Origin: DASQMT01 sp963827335
GTDB taxonomy: Bacteria; Actinomycetota; Thermoleophilia; Solirubrobacterales; Solirubrobacteraceae
DNA: 64,000 bases
NCBI GenBank assembly: GCA_963827335.1
Contig: CAWHAP010000008.1
Location: forward strand, 1 to 64,000
Reading direction: 5' to 3'
In this document: piece by piece, positions 17,031 to 24,911 of the stretch
How positions within the stretch are numbered: position 1 is the first letter of the stretch
How the letters are laid out: each line of letters starts with the position of its first letter
Translations under genes and position numbers: made by a program
The notes under the pieces: model-generated
The model's input: the letters and a program-made list of their open reading frames with translations, nothing else
Database searches by the model: none
Told to the model about the DNA's origin: nothing

Positions 17031-19369
17031 GCGTCCTCGTCGAGCACGTCGATCTCGGGCTTGACCAGGGCGGCCTCGTCGAGCAGCGCGACCACGTCGT
17101 CCCCGTAGATCTCGCGCTTGGCCACGAGCACGTCGGCCACGTGCGCGACGCCGTCGCGGTTGACGCGGATCGTGTTGTGGGCGATCACGTAGGCCTGGCC
17201 GAGCAGGCCGCACACGAGCGTGCGCTTCCCGGGGTCGTTGACGACCGCCTGCATCGGGTCCGCGTCCATCATGCCGCCGCCCGAGCGATGCATGATCTGC
17301 GTGCCGATGCGCTCGAACCGCTCCATCACGCGGTCCTCCTCGGCCTCGCGCAGCTCGGGGTCCGCGATCCGATCGGCCAGGTCGACCCGCTGGGGCGCCA
17401 TCGCGGCGAAGCCGACCATGCGCCCGGCCAGCCACGTGACCGAGCGGACGTCGCCGCCCACCCCGGTCGTGTTCTGGCCGTAGAAGACGACCTCGGCGGC
17501 CATCGCGCCCAGGATGTGGATCAGGCGCCCGAACATCTCCGAGCGCCAGTCGGCGAAGCGCTCCTCGATCTCCATCGCCCGGTGGTGGCCGCCGGAGGAC
17601 CCGCGCTTGCGGATCGACAGGCGCGTCGACATCAGGTTCTCGTTGTAGAGGTGCGAGCACACCGCGTGGCCGGCCTCGTGGATGGCGGTGGCGCGCTCCT
17701 CGTGCGGCGGGTACTCCTGGCCGATCGCCACGCCCGACTCGACGGTCGTCATCGCCTCGACGATGTCCTCCCACGCGAACGCCGGCCGGCCGTTGGCGTG
17801 GGCGTAGGTCAGCGCCAGCGAGCACACCTGGTCGATCATGGCCGGGGAGTAGCCGGAGGTGACGCGCGCGAGCTCGTCGCGCTTCTTCTGCGTGTCGAGG
17901 TCCGGGTCGTGGGCGACCTTCGCGATGTAGAGGTCGAAGATGTCGCGCCGGTCCTCCCACGTGGGCGTGCGGAAGTGGATGTGCCGGCCCATCCGGCCCG
18001 GGCGCGTGAGCGCGGGGTCGAGCGTCTCGAGCGGCACGTTGCACGCGCCGATGAAGTAGATCTCCTCCTTGCGCGGCTTCGGGGGCTTCTTGCGCAGCCG
18101 CACCGGCCCGACGCGCTGGGGCACGATGTAGAGCGCATCGAGGAACGTGTTGACCCGCTTCGTGAAGACGCGCTTGGTCAGCGGCGGGTCGTCGATGCCG
18201 TCCATGACCACGAGCAGCTGGTTGAGCGCCATCGAGCCGCCGCCCATCCCGCCCGGCATGACGAACTGGTCGAGCGCGCCCTTCAGACGGCCCACGATCG
18301 CGGGGTAGAGCGGGCCGCTCGGCTCCGCCCGCAGGGCGAACAGCCGGTCGCGCCAGGCGCGCGACTCGATCACGAGGTCGCCGTCCGGGGTCAGCGCGCC
18401 GTCCGGTCCGTAGAACAGGTGCTCGTTGACCGACAGCGACTCGTACGGCTGGAAGCCCGTGCCCAGCGCGCGCCGGCGCGTGCCGACGGCGTCGATCTCG
18501 TCGATGAAGACGATGCACTGGCCGCCCCACTTCGCGGCGAGCTTCTTCGCCTTGCGGGCGAGCATCCGCACGATCACCGCGTCCAGGCCGATGAACATCT
18601 GCGCGAAGCCCGATCCCGGCATGGTCACGAAGGGGCAGTTGAACGAGGTGGCGATGCCCTTGGAGAGCATCGTCTTGCCCGTGCCGGGCGGGCCGAGGAA
18701 GAGCACGCCGCGCTCGCGCTTGCCGCCCGCCTTCTCGAACTCCTCGCCCGACTGCCAGAGCGAGACCACGCGCGTGATCTCCTCCTTGGCCTCGACCTGG
18801 CCGCGGATGTCGGCGAGCTTGACGCCCCAGTCCGCGTCGCCCGGCTCGTAGCCCTTCATCTGCTGGGCGCCCAGGACCACCATCGGGCCGAACAGGATCA
18901 GGAAGTTGACGAGGAACAGCATCGGCAGGATCAGCGCGTACGGGCCGATGAGGCCGAGGATCACGGGGATCGTCTCGATCAGCGTCGAGAACGCCCCGCC
19001 GAGGCTGTCGCCCGTCGTGAGCGCGATGATCGACAGCACGATCAGGAGCAGCAGCCCCCAGAAGGTCGTCCGGCGGAACTTCTTGCGCCAGTACCACAGC
19101 CGCCGCCGCGAGATCACGTCGTCCTTGGCGAGCTCGGACTCGGCGCCGTAGATCGTCGGCGCGGGGATCAGCTTGTGCGCGAGCACGTCGACGGCGCCGC
19201 GGAACACGACGACGAGCGTGAAGGCGGCGAGCAGCGACCAGTACCAGCGCCACTCGAACGCCACGACGAACAGCACGTAGACGATCGGGCTGGTGAGCAG
19301 CGCCACGAACGTCGCCGCGCGCCCGAGCCGCTTCCATTCGCGCGCGAGCGCGAGCGAGTGCTCGTTCAC
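17015..19369 (-). CDS. FtsH-like AAA+ membrane metalloprotease, divergent
   Basis: 784 residues from the GTG at 19369. There are four or five transmembrane segments in residues 20-165, against two in FtsH. The AAA module has Walker A GPPGTGKT near 226 and Walker B IVFIDEIDAVG near 286. The M41 zinc motif HEAGH is near 564, with the third ligand likely Asp640 in GVGGD. About 80 extra residues lie between Walker B and the LNQLLVVMDG segment, and another basic insertion (RLRKKPPKPRK) precedes GACN. The arginine-finger region RPGRMGR is retained. Catalytic residues look intact, so a membrane-anchored ATP-dependent protease is predicted. Its substrates are unknown. Confidence 0.88.
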   Translation of the reverse strand: MNEHSLALAREWKRLGRAATFVALLTSPIVYVLFVVAFEWRWYWSLLAAFTLVVVFRGAVDVLAHKLIPAPTIYGAESELAKDDVISRRRLWYWRKKFRRTTFWGLLLLIVLSIIALTTGDSLGGAFSTLIETIPVILGLIGPYALILPMLFLVNFLILFGPMVVLGAQQMKGYEPGDADWGVKLADIRGQVEAKEEITRVVSLWQSGEEFEKAGGKRERGVLFLGPPGTGKTMLSKGIATSFNCPFVTMPGSGFAQMFIGLDAVIVRMLARKAKKLAAKWGGQCIVFIDEIDAVGTRRRALGTGFQPYESLSVNEHLFYGPDGALTPDGDLVIESRAWRDRLFALRAEPSGPLYPAIVGRLKGALDQFVMPGGMGGGSMALNQLLVVMDGIDDPPLTKRVFTKRVNTFLDALYIVPQRVGPVRLRKKPPKPRKEEIYFIGACNVPLETLDPALTRPGRMGRHIHFRTPTWEDRRDIFDLYIAKVAHDPDLDTQKKRDELARVTSGYSPAMIDQVCSLALTYAHANGRPAFAWEDIVEAMTTVESGVAIGQEYPPHEERATAIHEAGHAVCSHLYNENLMSTRLSIRKRGSSGGHHRAMEIEERFADWRSEMFGRLIHILGAMAAEVVFYGQNTTGVGGDVRSVTWLAGRMVGFAAMAPQRVDLADRIADPELREAEEDRVMERFERIGTQIMHRSGGGMMDADPMQAVVNDPGKRTLVCGLLGQAYVIAHNTIRVNRDGVAHVADVLVAKREIYGDDVVALLDEAALVKPEIDVLDEDAWPAI

Positions 19370-19471
19370 GTTGCGGCTGCGCAACGCCGGGTGTGGATCC
19401 CCACCGGCCACGGCCCGCCGGATTGTACGTCCGCAGGCGGAGAACGGGCCTGATCCGGCGGCTGCGGACGC

Positions 19472-20671
19472 ATGTTCGACGGACGGCCTGGGGCCACGGC
19501 GCGTTGGTTGGGGATGGCGGCCACTGCCGACGAGCTCACAGGTCTGCCCTCCGCACGGGCGTTCGCGATCGCGCTCGACCGGCAGGCCGCGCTGGCGCGC
19601 CGCTACGACCGCCCGGGCGCGGTGATCGTGCTCGAGTGCGGCCGGGCGGACGATGCCGGCTGCCGCGCGGTGGCGCGCGCGCTGCTCGAGCGGCTGCGGG
19701 CGACCGACCTCGTGTCGCGCATCGCCGGCGGCGAGTTCGCGATCCTGCTCCCCGAGGCGCGCGTGTCCGACGCGCGCGAGCTCGCCGCCGACCTCGTCGC
19801 GGTCGTCGCGGCCGTCGCCGGCGTCCCCGCCGCGGCCGGCATCGCCTGCTTCCCGGACGGCCTCGACCGCCCCGCGGGTTCGCTGCTGGCCGATGCCGAC
19901 ACCGCGCTCGCCGCGGCGCAGGGGGCGCATCCGCCCGTCGTCCAGTTCGACGCCCGCGTGTGCCGCACGCCGCGCGCGCTGGACTCGCGCGCGGAGCGGC
20001 TGCGCCGCGCCCTCGCCGGGAACGACCTGGTGCTCGAGCGCGCCCCCGTCGTCGACCTGCGCACCGGTGCGACGGACCACCACGCGCTCGCGGCGCGGCT
20101 GGTCGGCCACGGCGACGGGCTGCTCGAGGCGGCCGAGCGCTTCGGCCTGGCCCGCTCGATCGACCGCTTCACGCTGCTCCGGGCGATGGCCGAGGACCAG
20201 GGCGGGCCCGGCGGCGTCGTCGTGGCGCTCGCGTCGGGCGCGTCGATCGACCGCGCGTTCGCGGACTGGCTGCTGCGCGAGCTCGCGGTGCGGCCCGGCG
20301 TGGGGGAGCGGCTCGTGCTCGCGGTGCCCGAGGGCGCCGCGCTCGCCGACGTCGCCGCCGTGCGCTCGCTCGCCGCGCGCATCGGCGAGTTCGGCGGGCG
20401 GATCGCGCTCGACCACTTCGGCCGCGTCGGCTCGTTCGCGCTCCTCAAGGCCCTGCCGGTGCACCAGGTCCGCCTCGACGCCGCGCTCGTGCGCGGGCTG
20501 CCGCTCTCGGACCGCGACCGGGCGGTCGTGCTCGCCCTTGTGCACGCGGCCGAGGCGCTGGGCGCCGAGACCGTCGCCACCGGGGTCGACGGCGCGGCCG
20601 AGCTGACGGCCGTGCGGGGCTTCGGGATCTCCCTCGCGCAGGGCGACCACGCCGGCGACGATGTCGCCTAG
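19472..20671 (+). CDS. Degenerate GGDEF-EAL protein
   Basis: About 399 residues; the start may instead be the ATG at 19514 (MAATADELTGLPSARAF), which is the usual GGDEF domain opening. The active-site loop reads RIAGGEFAILLPE, so GGDEF is AGGEF (residues 85-89). The EAL domain begins near 170, but EAL(L/A)R is replaced by HHALAARL, and several metal-binding acidic residues are not evident. It is probably inactive as a cyclase and a phosphodiesterase, leaving a c-di-GMP-binding or protein-interaction role. It is soluble, with no sensor domain. Confidence 0.8.
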   Translation: MFDGRPGATARWLGMAATADELTGLPSARAFAIALDRQAALARRYDRPGAVIVLECGRADDAGCRAVARALLERLRATDLVSRIAGGEFAILLPEARVSDARELAADLVAVVAAVAGVPAAAGIACFPDGLDRPAGSLLADADTALAAAQGAHPPVVQFDARVCRTPRALDSRAERLRRALAGNDLVLERAPVVDLRTGATDHHALAARLVGHGDGLLEAAERFGLARSIDRFTLLRAMAEDQGGPGGVVVALASGASIDRAFADWLLRELAVRPGVGERLVLAVPEGAALADVAAVRSLAARIGEFGGRIALDHFGRVGSFALLKALPVHQVRLDAALVRGLPLSDRDRAVVLALVHAAEALGAETVATGVDGAAELTAVRGFGISLAQGDHAGDDVA

Positions 20672-20941
20672 GACGCGACGTCCGAGCGATTGTGCAGAAA
20701 CTCGACGACTGTTCGAGTCAAGAAACTTGATTCTTGCGCCGAAGGCCGTCAGCCTACCCGTCGGTAAGAACGAACTTGAGCTGAGCTGGACGAGCTCGGC
20801 GAACGTTCGGTCACCAGAACAAAACGGAATGCCGGACCGGCGCGCAGGGGAAGCACACCGGAAAGGCACGGATCGGCTCATGGATGCTCGTTGACCGGCA
20901 AGGCGGAACCGGCACCGGAGAGCCAAGGGAGAAAGGCTTCA
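20672..20941 (+). promoter_or_regulatory. Structured upstream region of the DUF11 gene
   Basis: 270 bp of lower GC than the surroundings. It holds overlapping inverted repeats: ACTCGA-N7-TCGAGT (20700-20718), TCAAG-AAA-CTTGA (20718-20730) and CAAGAA-N6-TTCTTG (20719-20736). These stems are mutually exclusive. A strong ribosome-binding site (AAGGGAGAAAGG) ends the region. No ORF in it looks real. Confidence 0.45.
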
Positions 20942-22405
20942 ATGCAAAAGCAGCGCGTACTGAGGGCACCGCTCCTGGTGGTTCTCGGACTTCTGACCTT
21001 CCTGGTGGTGCCGGCGGCGGCTCAGGCGCACCACATCGATGTGAAGGCCTCGTGTGTCCTGACGAACAACGTGGCGACGGTCAACTACACCGTCGACTTC
21101 ATCCAGTTCAGCGGGACGCCGACGACCGGCGCCAAGGCCAGCACCAAGGGCACCGTCAAGGTGGACAACGTCGTCAAGACCCAGGTGCCCACCGCCACCA
21201 TCAACTGGAGCAGCGAGCCGGGCAAGCTGTCGGGCTCGACGCCCGCGGCCGCTGACCAGACGCACGTCGTGCGCGCCCAGTTCAACTGGGTCGTCAACGG
21301 CAAGACCGAGTCCAACGACAAGTCGGTCACGACCAACAAGTGCCCCAAGCCGACGCCCAAGCCGGGCGTCACGATCGTCAAGAACGGCCCCGCCACGAAG
21401 TACGTCGGCGACCAGGCCACGTTCACGTACACGGTCACCAACACCGGCAACACGACCCTGCCGAACCCGGTCGTGACGGACGACAAGTGCGCGCCGGTGA
21501 CCAAGGTCGCCGACGGCCAGAGCGCGTTCGACCCGGGTGACGTCTGGACGTACACCTGCACGACGACGATCACCGCCGGGATGGGCGACCAGCTCGTCAA
21601 CACGGCCTGCGTCGACGTCGGGCCGACCGTGCCGACCAAGCCGTGCGACACGCACACCACCAAGATCAAGCGGCTCGACGTGACGATCGTCAAGGCCGGC
21701 GTGCAGCAGTCCGCCGTGGCCGGCACGCCCGTCGACTTCACGATCACCATCACGAACACGGGCAACGTCACCACGACGCCGACCCTGACCGACGTCGCCC
21801 CCCAGTGCGACGTCGCCGCGCCGGCGCGCAGCGGCGCCAACGCGGGCGACGCGACGTTCGACCCGGGTGACGCGTGGACCTACAGCTGCAAGCAGTCCAC
21901 GCTGGCCGGCGACGCCTCGGCGAAGAACTGCGCCAAGGTGAAGGCGACCGACGGGGTCAAGGAGACGCCGGAGAAGGAGGCGTGCGCCACGATCCCGCTG
22001 ACGCCGCCGAACAACCCGCCCGTCAACCCGCCCGTGAACCCGCCGGTCAACCCGCCGACCACCCCGGACACCCCGGGCGGCGGCGTGCTGCCCGAGGAGA
22101 TCGCGTCCGGCCTCGCCCGGCTCCGTGGTCCCAGCGGCTGCGTCAAGACCGCCTTCCGCGCCCGCGTCTCGGGCCGGAGCATCGCCTCCGTGCGGTTCTT
22201 CGTGGACGGCAAGCTGGTCAAGACCATCAACCGCCAGCGGGCGAGCTACTCCATCAAGGTGAAGCCCAACCGCTACGGCTTCGGCCGGCACCGCGTGATC
22301 GCGGCGGTGCGCTTCGTCGAGGGCAGCGGCACGTCGGCCCGCCGCCTGCCGCTCACGTTCCGCCGCTGCGCGCAGGGCGCCGTCGCCCCGCGCTTCACCG
22401 GCTGA
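20942..22405 (+). CDS. Secreted protein with two DUF11-type repeats
   Basis: 487 residues starting at MQKQRVLRAPLLVVLG. A Sec signal peptide ends near AAAQAHH. After a beta-rich N-terminal domain, two tandem Ig-like repeats begin VTIVKNGPATKYVGDQATF and VTIVKAGVQQSAVAGTPVDF. Each carries the TNTGN motif of DUF11/DUF7507 repeats and paired cysteines. A PPVNPPVNPPVNPP linker leads to a C-terminal ~100-residue domain (SVRFFVDGKLVKTINR), another Ig-like fold common in actinobacterial exoproteins. A surface or matrix structural role is likely; no sortase motif is seen. Confidence 0.85.
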   Translation: MQKQRVLRAPLLVVLGLLTFLVVPAAAQAHHIDVKASCVLTNNVATVNYTVDFIQFSGTPTTGAKASTKGTVKVDNVVKTQVPTATINWSSEPGKLSGSTPAAADQTHVVRAQFNWVVNGKTESNDKSVTTNKCPKPTPKPGVTIVKNGPATKYVGDQATFTYTVTNTGNTTLPNPVVTDDKCAPVTKVADGQSAFDPGDVWTYTCTTTITAGMGDQLVNTACVDVGPTVPTKPCDTHTTKIKRLDVTIVKAGVQQSAVAGTPVDFTITITNTGNVTTTPTLTDVAPQCDVAAPARSGANAGDATFDPGDAWTYSCKQSTLAGDASAKNCAKVKATDGVKETPEKEACATIPLTPPNNPPVNPPVNPPVNPPTTPDTPGGGVLPEEIASGLARLRGPSGCVKTAFRARVSGRSIASVRFFVDGKLVKTINRQRASYSIKVKPNRYGFGRHRVIAAVRFVEGSGTSARRLPLTFRRCAQGAVAPRFTG

Positions 22406-22431
22406 ACGCGGCACATCAGACCCAGCCCGGA

Positions 22432-22461
22432 CCGGAGGCCCCGAGCGATCGGGGCCTCCGG
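22432..22461 (+). terminator. Hairpin terminator after the DUF11 gene
   Basis: A perfect 13-bp GC-rich stem (CCGGAGGCCCCGA and its complement) with a GCGA loop lies 27 bp after the stop. There is no T-tract. Its position between convergent genes makes bidirectional termination likely. Confidence 0.7.
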
Positions 22462-22503
22462 CCGTTCCGGGCCCGGTCGCGCGCCTCGGCCTCGACCTGA
22501 CGG

Positions 22504-23676
22504 TCAGCCTCTGGGCGGCTGCGCCCCGCGCGCCTTCAGGGCCAGCACGCGCGCCGCGGCCTCGCGCACCCGGCCGCGGAAGCCGGGCGAGCGCCGGGCG
22601 ACCGCGAGCAGGTGCCGGCTGACCGGGGCGAACGAGCCCTGGCCCGTGAGCAGCAGCAGATCGGCGCCCGCCCGCACGGCGCGCTCGGACACGGCGGCGA
22701 TCCCGCCCGTGGCCAGCGAGGCCCGGGCCTCCATCGAGTCGGTGACCACGACGCCGCGGAACCCGAGCCGGCGGCGCAGCACGCCCTCGATGATCGGCCG
22801 GGACTGCGAGGCGATGCGGTCGCGGTCCAGCGCCGGGTAGCGGGCGTGCCCGATCATCACGAGCGGGACGCCGGCGTCGACCGCCGCGGCGAACGGCGGC
22901 AGGTCGGCGGCCTCGAGCTCGGCGCGGGACCGCGTGATCGTCGCCGGCCCGTCGTCGGTGTTCACGGTGGCGCCGCCGAGCCCGGGGAAGTGCTTCGCGG
23001 TCGCCGCGACGCCGGCGGCCCGCCAGCCCGCGACGGAGGCGGCCATCGCCGTCGCGGCGGCGCCGGGGTCGGTGGCGAAGGCGCGGCTGGCGAGCGCGGC
23101 GCCCGCCACGGTCGGGACGTCGCCGACCGGCGCGAGCGTCACCGTGATCCCGAGCCGCCGGAGCTCGGCGCCGGCCGCGCGCGCGTCGGCGCGCACGCGG
23201 CCCTCGGCCGCCTGGGCGGGGGCGTCGCCCTCGGGCGGCGCCCAGGGCACGATCCGGATCGCGCCGCCCTCCTGGTCGACGGCGACGAGCGGCCGCCCGC
23301 CGGCCTGGCGCAGGCTGCGCGTCAGGGCGCGCAGCTGGGCGGGGGAGGCGACGTTGTCGCGGAACAGGATCGCGCCTGCCGCGCGGCGCTCGCGCAGGGC
23401 CGCGCGCACGTAGCCCGGCGGGCTCGTACCCGCGAAGCGCAGGACGAGGAGCTGGCCGACCTGCTCGCGCAGGCGCATCCGGTCCACGGCGGCCGCCTCG
23501 GCCGGCTCGGGCGTCGCGTTCGCGGGCGGGACGAGCGCGTTCGGCGCCGTCGCCCCGTCCCGCGCGTCGTCGCCGCCGGCGGCGGCCCCGACCGCGGCGC
23601 CGGCCGCGAACGCGGCGAGCGCGCCGAGCACGAGGTTGCGGCGGCGGCGGTGGATGCTCGGGCGGGGGCCGGACAC
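22504..23676 (-). CDS. Glycoside hydrolase family 3, NagZ-like beta-N-acetylhexosaminidase
   Basis: 390 residues from a GTG whose G is shared with the upstream TAG. The N-terminus is basic with one hydrophobic helix (NLVLGALAAFAAGAAVGAA), so the enzyme is exported and membrane-anchored. The GH3 domain has VAVDQEGG and KHFPGLGGATVNTDDGPAT (a Leu where NagZ often has His). VVVTDSMEA carries the nucleophile Asp. Such enzymes release GlcNAc during cell-wall turnover. It follows the lhgO-like gene in an apparent operon, with no clear metabolic link. Confidence 0.86.
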   Translation of the reverse strand: MSGPRPSIHRRRRNLVLGALAAFAAGAAVGAAAGGDDARDGATAPNALVPPANATPEPAEAAAVDRMRLREQVGQLLVLRFAGTSPPGYVRAALRERRAAGAILFRDNVASPAQLRALTRSLRQAGGRPLVAVDQEGGAIRIVPWAPPEGDAPAQAAEGRVRADARAAGAELRRLGITVTLAPVGDVPTVAGAALASRAFATDPGAAATAMAASVAGWRAAGVAATAKHFPGLGGATVNTDDGPATITRSRAELEAADLPPFAAAVDAGVPLVMIGHARYPALDRDRIASQSRPIIEGVLRRRLGFRGVVVTDSMEARASLATGGIAAVSERAVRAGADLLLLTGQGSFAPVSRHLLAVARRSPGFRGRVREAAARVLALKARGAQPPRG

Positions 23677-24899
23677 TACGCGGCGCGGCGCTCGGCCTCG
23701 TCCGCCACGTGGCGGGCGATGGCCAGCGCCGCCGTGGCGCCCGGCGACGGCGCGTTGCGCACGTGGAGCGCGCGCTCGGTGTGCGAGAAGACGAAGTCGT
23801 CGACGAGCCTGCCGTCGCGCCCCAGCGCCTGCGCCCGCACACCGGCCCACCCGGGGAGCGTGTCCTCAGGCCGGAGCTCGGGCACGTAGCGCGCGGCCGC
23901 ACGCGTGAGCGCGGCGGCCGAGGCCGCGTGGCGCAGCTCGGTCATGCCGGTGCGCCAGAACCGCCGCGCCAGCCTCCACGTCCCGGGCCAGCGGAGCGTC
24001 TCCCCGAGGTCGCGGCGGCGCACGGCGGTCAGCGCGTAGGCGTCGCGCGCGGGCGCGAGCAGGGCGGTCGGCCCGATCAGCACGTCGCCGCCGGCGTGGC
24101 GCGTCAGGTGCACGCCGAGGAACGGGAGCGTGGGGTCGGGCACCGGGTAGATGAGGCCGCGGACCAGCCCGGCGCGCTCGGGCGCCAGGCGCAGGTACGC
24201 GCCGCGGAAGGGGACGATGCGCGGATCGGCGTCGGCGCCCGCGAGCCGCGCCAGCCGGTCCGACCAGGCGCCGGCGCAGAACACCGCGAAACCCGCCTCC
24301 ACCGCGCCGCCGGCGTGGCGCAGCACGACCCGGCGCCCGCCGGCGCCGTTCGCGCCCGCGCGCACCTCGATGCCCGTCACGCCCGCACCGCAGTGGATCT
24401 CGCCGCCGGCCGCGCGGATGTCGTCGGCCAGCGCGTGGGCCACGCCGGGGAAGTCGACGATCGCCGTCGCGGGCGAGTGCAGCGCGGCGATCCCCGCCGC
24501 GTGCGGCTCGATCTCGCGCAGCTCGTGCGCGTCGAGCCGGCGCAGCCCCGGCACGCCGTTGGCCTCGCCGCGCCGCTGCAGCTCCTCCAGGCCGGGCAGC
24601 TCGGACTCGTCGAGCGCGACGATCACCTTCCCGCAGCGGTCGTAGGTCACGCCGCGCTCGTCGCAGTACTCGGCCAGCTCGCGCACCCCGGCGACGCACA
24701 GCCGCGCCTTCAGCGAGCCGGGGGCGTAGTAGATCCCCGCGTGGGCGACGCCCGAGTTGTGACCGGTCTGGTGGGCGGCGAGCCGGTCCTCGCGCTCGAG
24801 CACCACGACGCGGCGGCCGGCGCCGCGGCGCGCGAGCTCGCGCGCGACGGCGAGGCCGAGGATCCCCCCGCCCACGATGGCGATGTCGGTCTCGGCCAT
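23676..24899 (-). CDS. lhgO: L-2-hydroxyglutarate oxidase
   Basis: 407 residues. It starts with the FAD dinucleotide motif IVGGGILGLAVAREL and the characteristic HQTGHNSGVAHAGIYYAPGS segment of LhgO. Further family motifs are LIYPVPDPTLPFLGVHLTR, GPTALLA and AGVRAQALGRDGRLVDDF. By family it oxidises L-2-hydroxyglutarate to 2-oxoglutarate, a metabolite-repair step, with electrons passed to the respiratory chain. An internal -10-like TAGGCT overlaps the stop of the upstream gene, 6 nt from its ATG. Confidence 0.9.
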   Translation of the reverse strand: MAETDIAIVGGGILGLAVARELARRGAGRRVVVLEREDRLAAHQTGHNSGVAHAGIYYAPGSLKARLCVAGVRELAEYCDERGVTYDRCGKVIVALDESELPGLEELQRRGEANGVPGLRRLDAHELREIEPHAAGIAALHSPATAIVDFPGVAHALADDIRAAGGEIHCGAGVTGIEVRAGANGAGGRRVVLRHAGGAVEAGFAVFCAGAWSDRLARLAGADADPRIVPFRGAYLRLAPERAGLVRGLIYPVPDPTLPFLGVHLTRHAGGDVLIGPTALLAPARDAYALTAVRRRDLGETLRWPGTWRLARRFWRTGMTELRHAASAAALTRAAARYVPELRPEDTLPGWAGVRAQALGRDGRLVDDFVFSHTERALHVRNAPSPGATAALAIARHVADEAERRAA

Positions 24900-24905
24900 C
24901 CGGGA

Positions 24906-24911
24906 AGCCTA
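24906..24911 (-). promoter_or_regulatory. -10 box overlapping a stop codon, lhgO
   Basis: TAGGCT on the minus strand begins with the TAG stop of the amidohydrolase. It lies exactly 6 nt before the ATG of lhgO, fitting a leaderless internal promoter. Confidence 0.45.

Noticed and set aside
22820..22850. Another possible hairpin-element border (CGGGTAG ... GTGCCC) in the GH3 gene
   Set aside because: It encodes the conserved IGHARYPALD segment of GH3 enzymes, so it is ordinary coding sequence.
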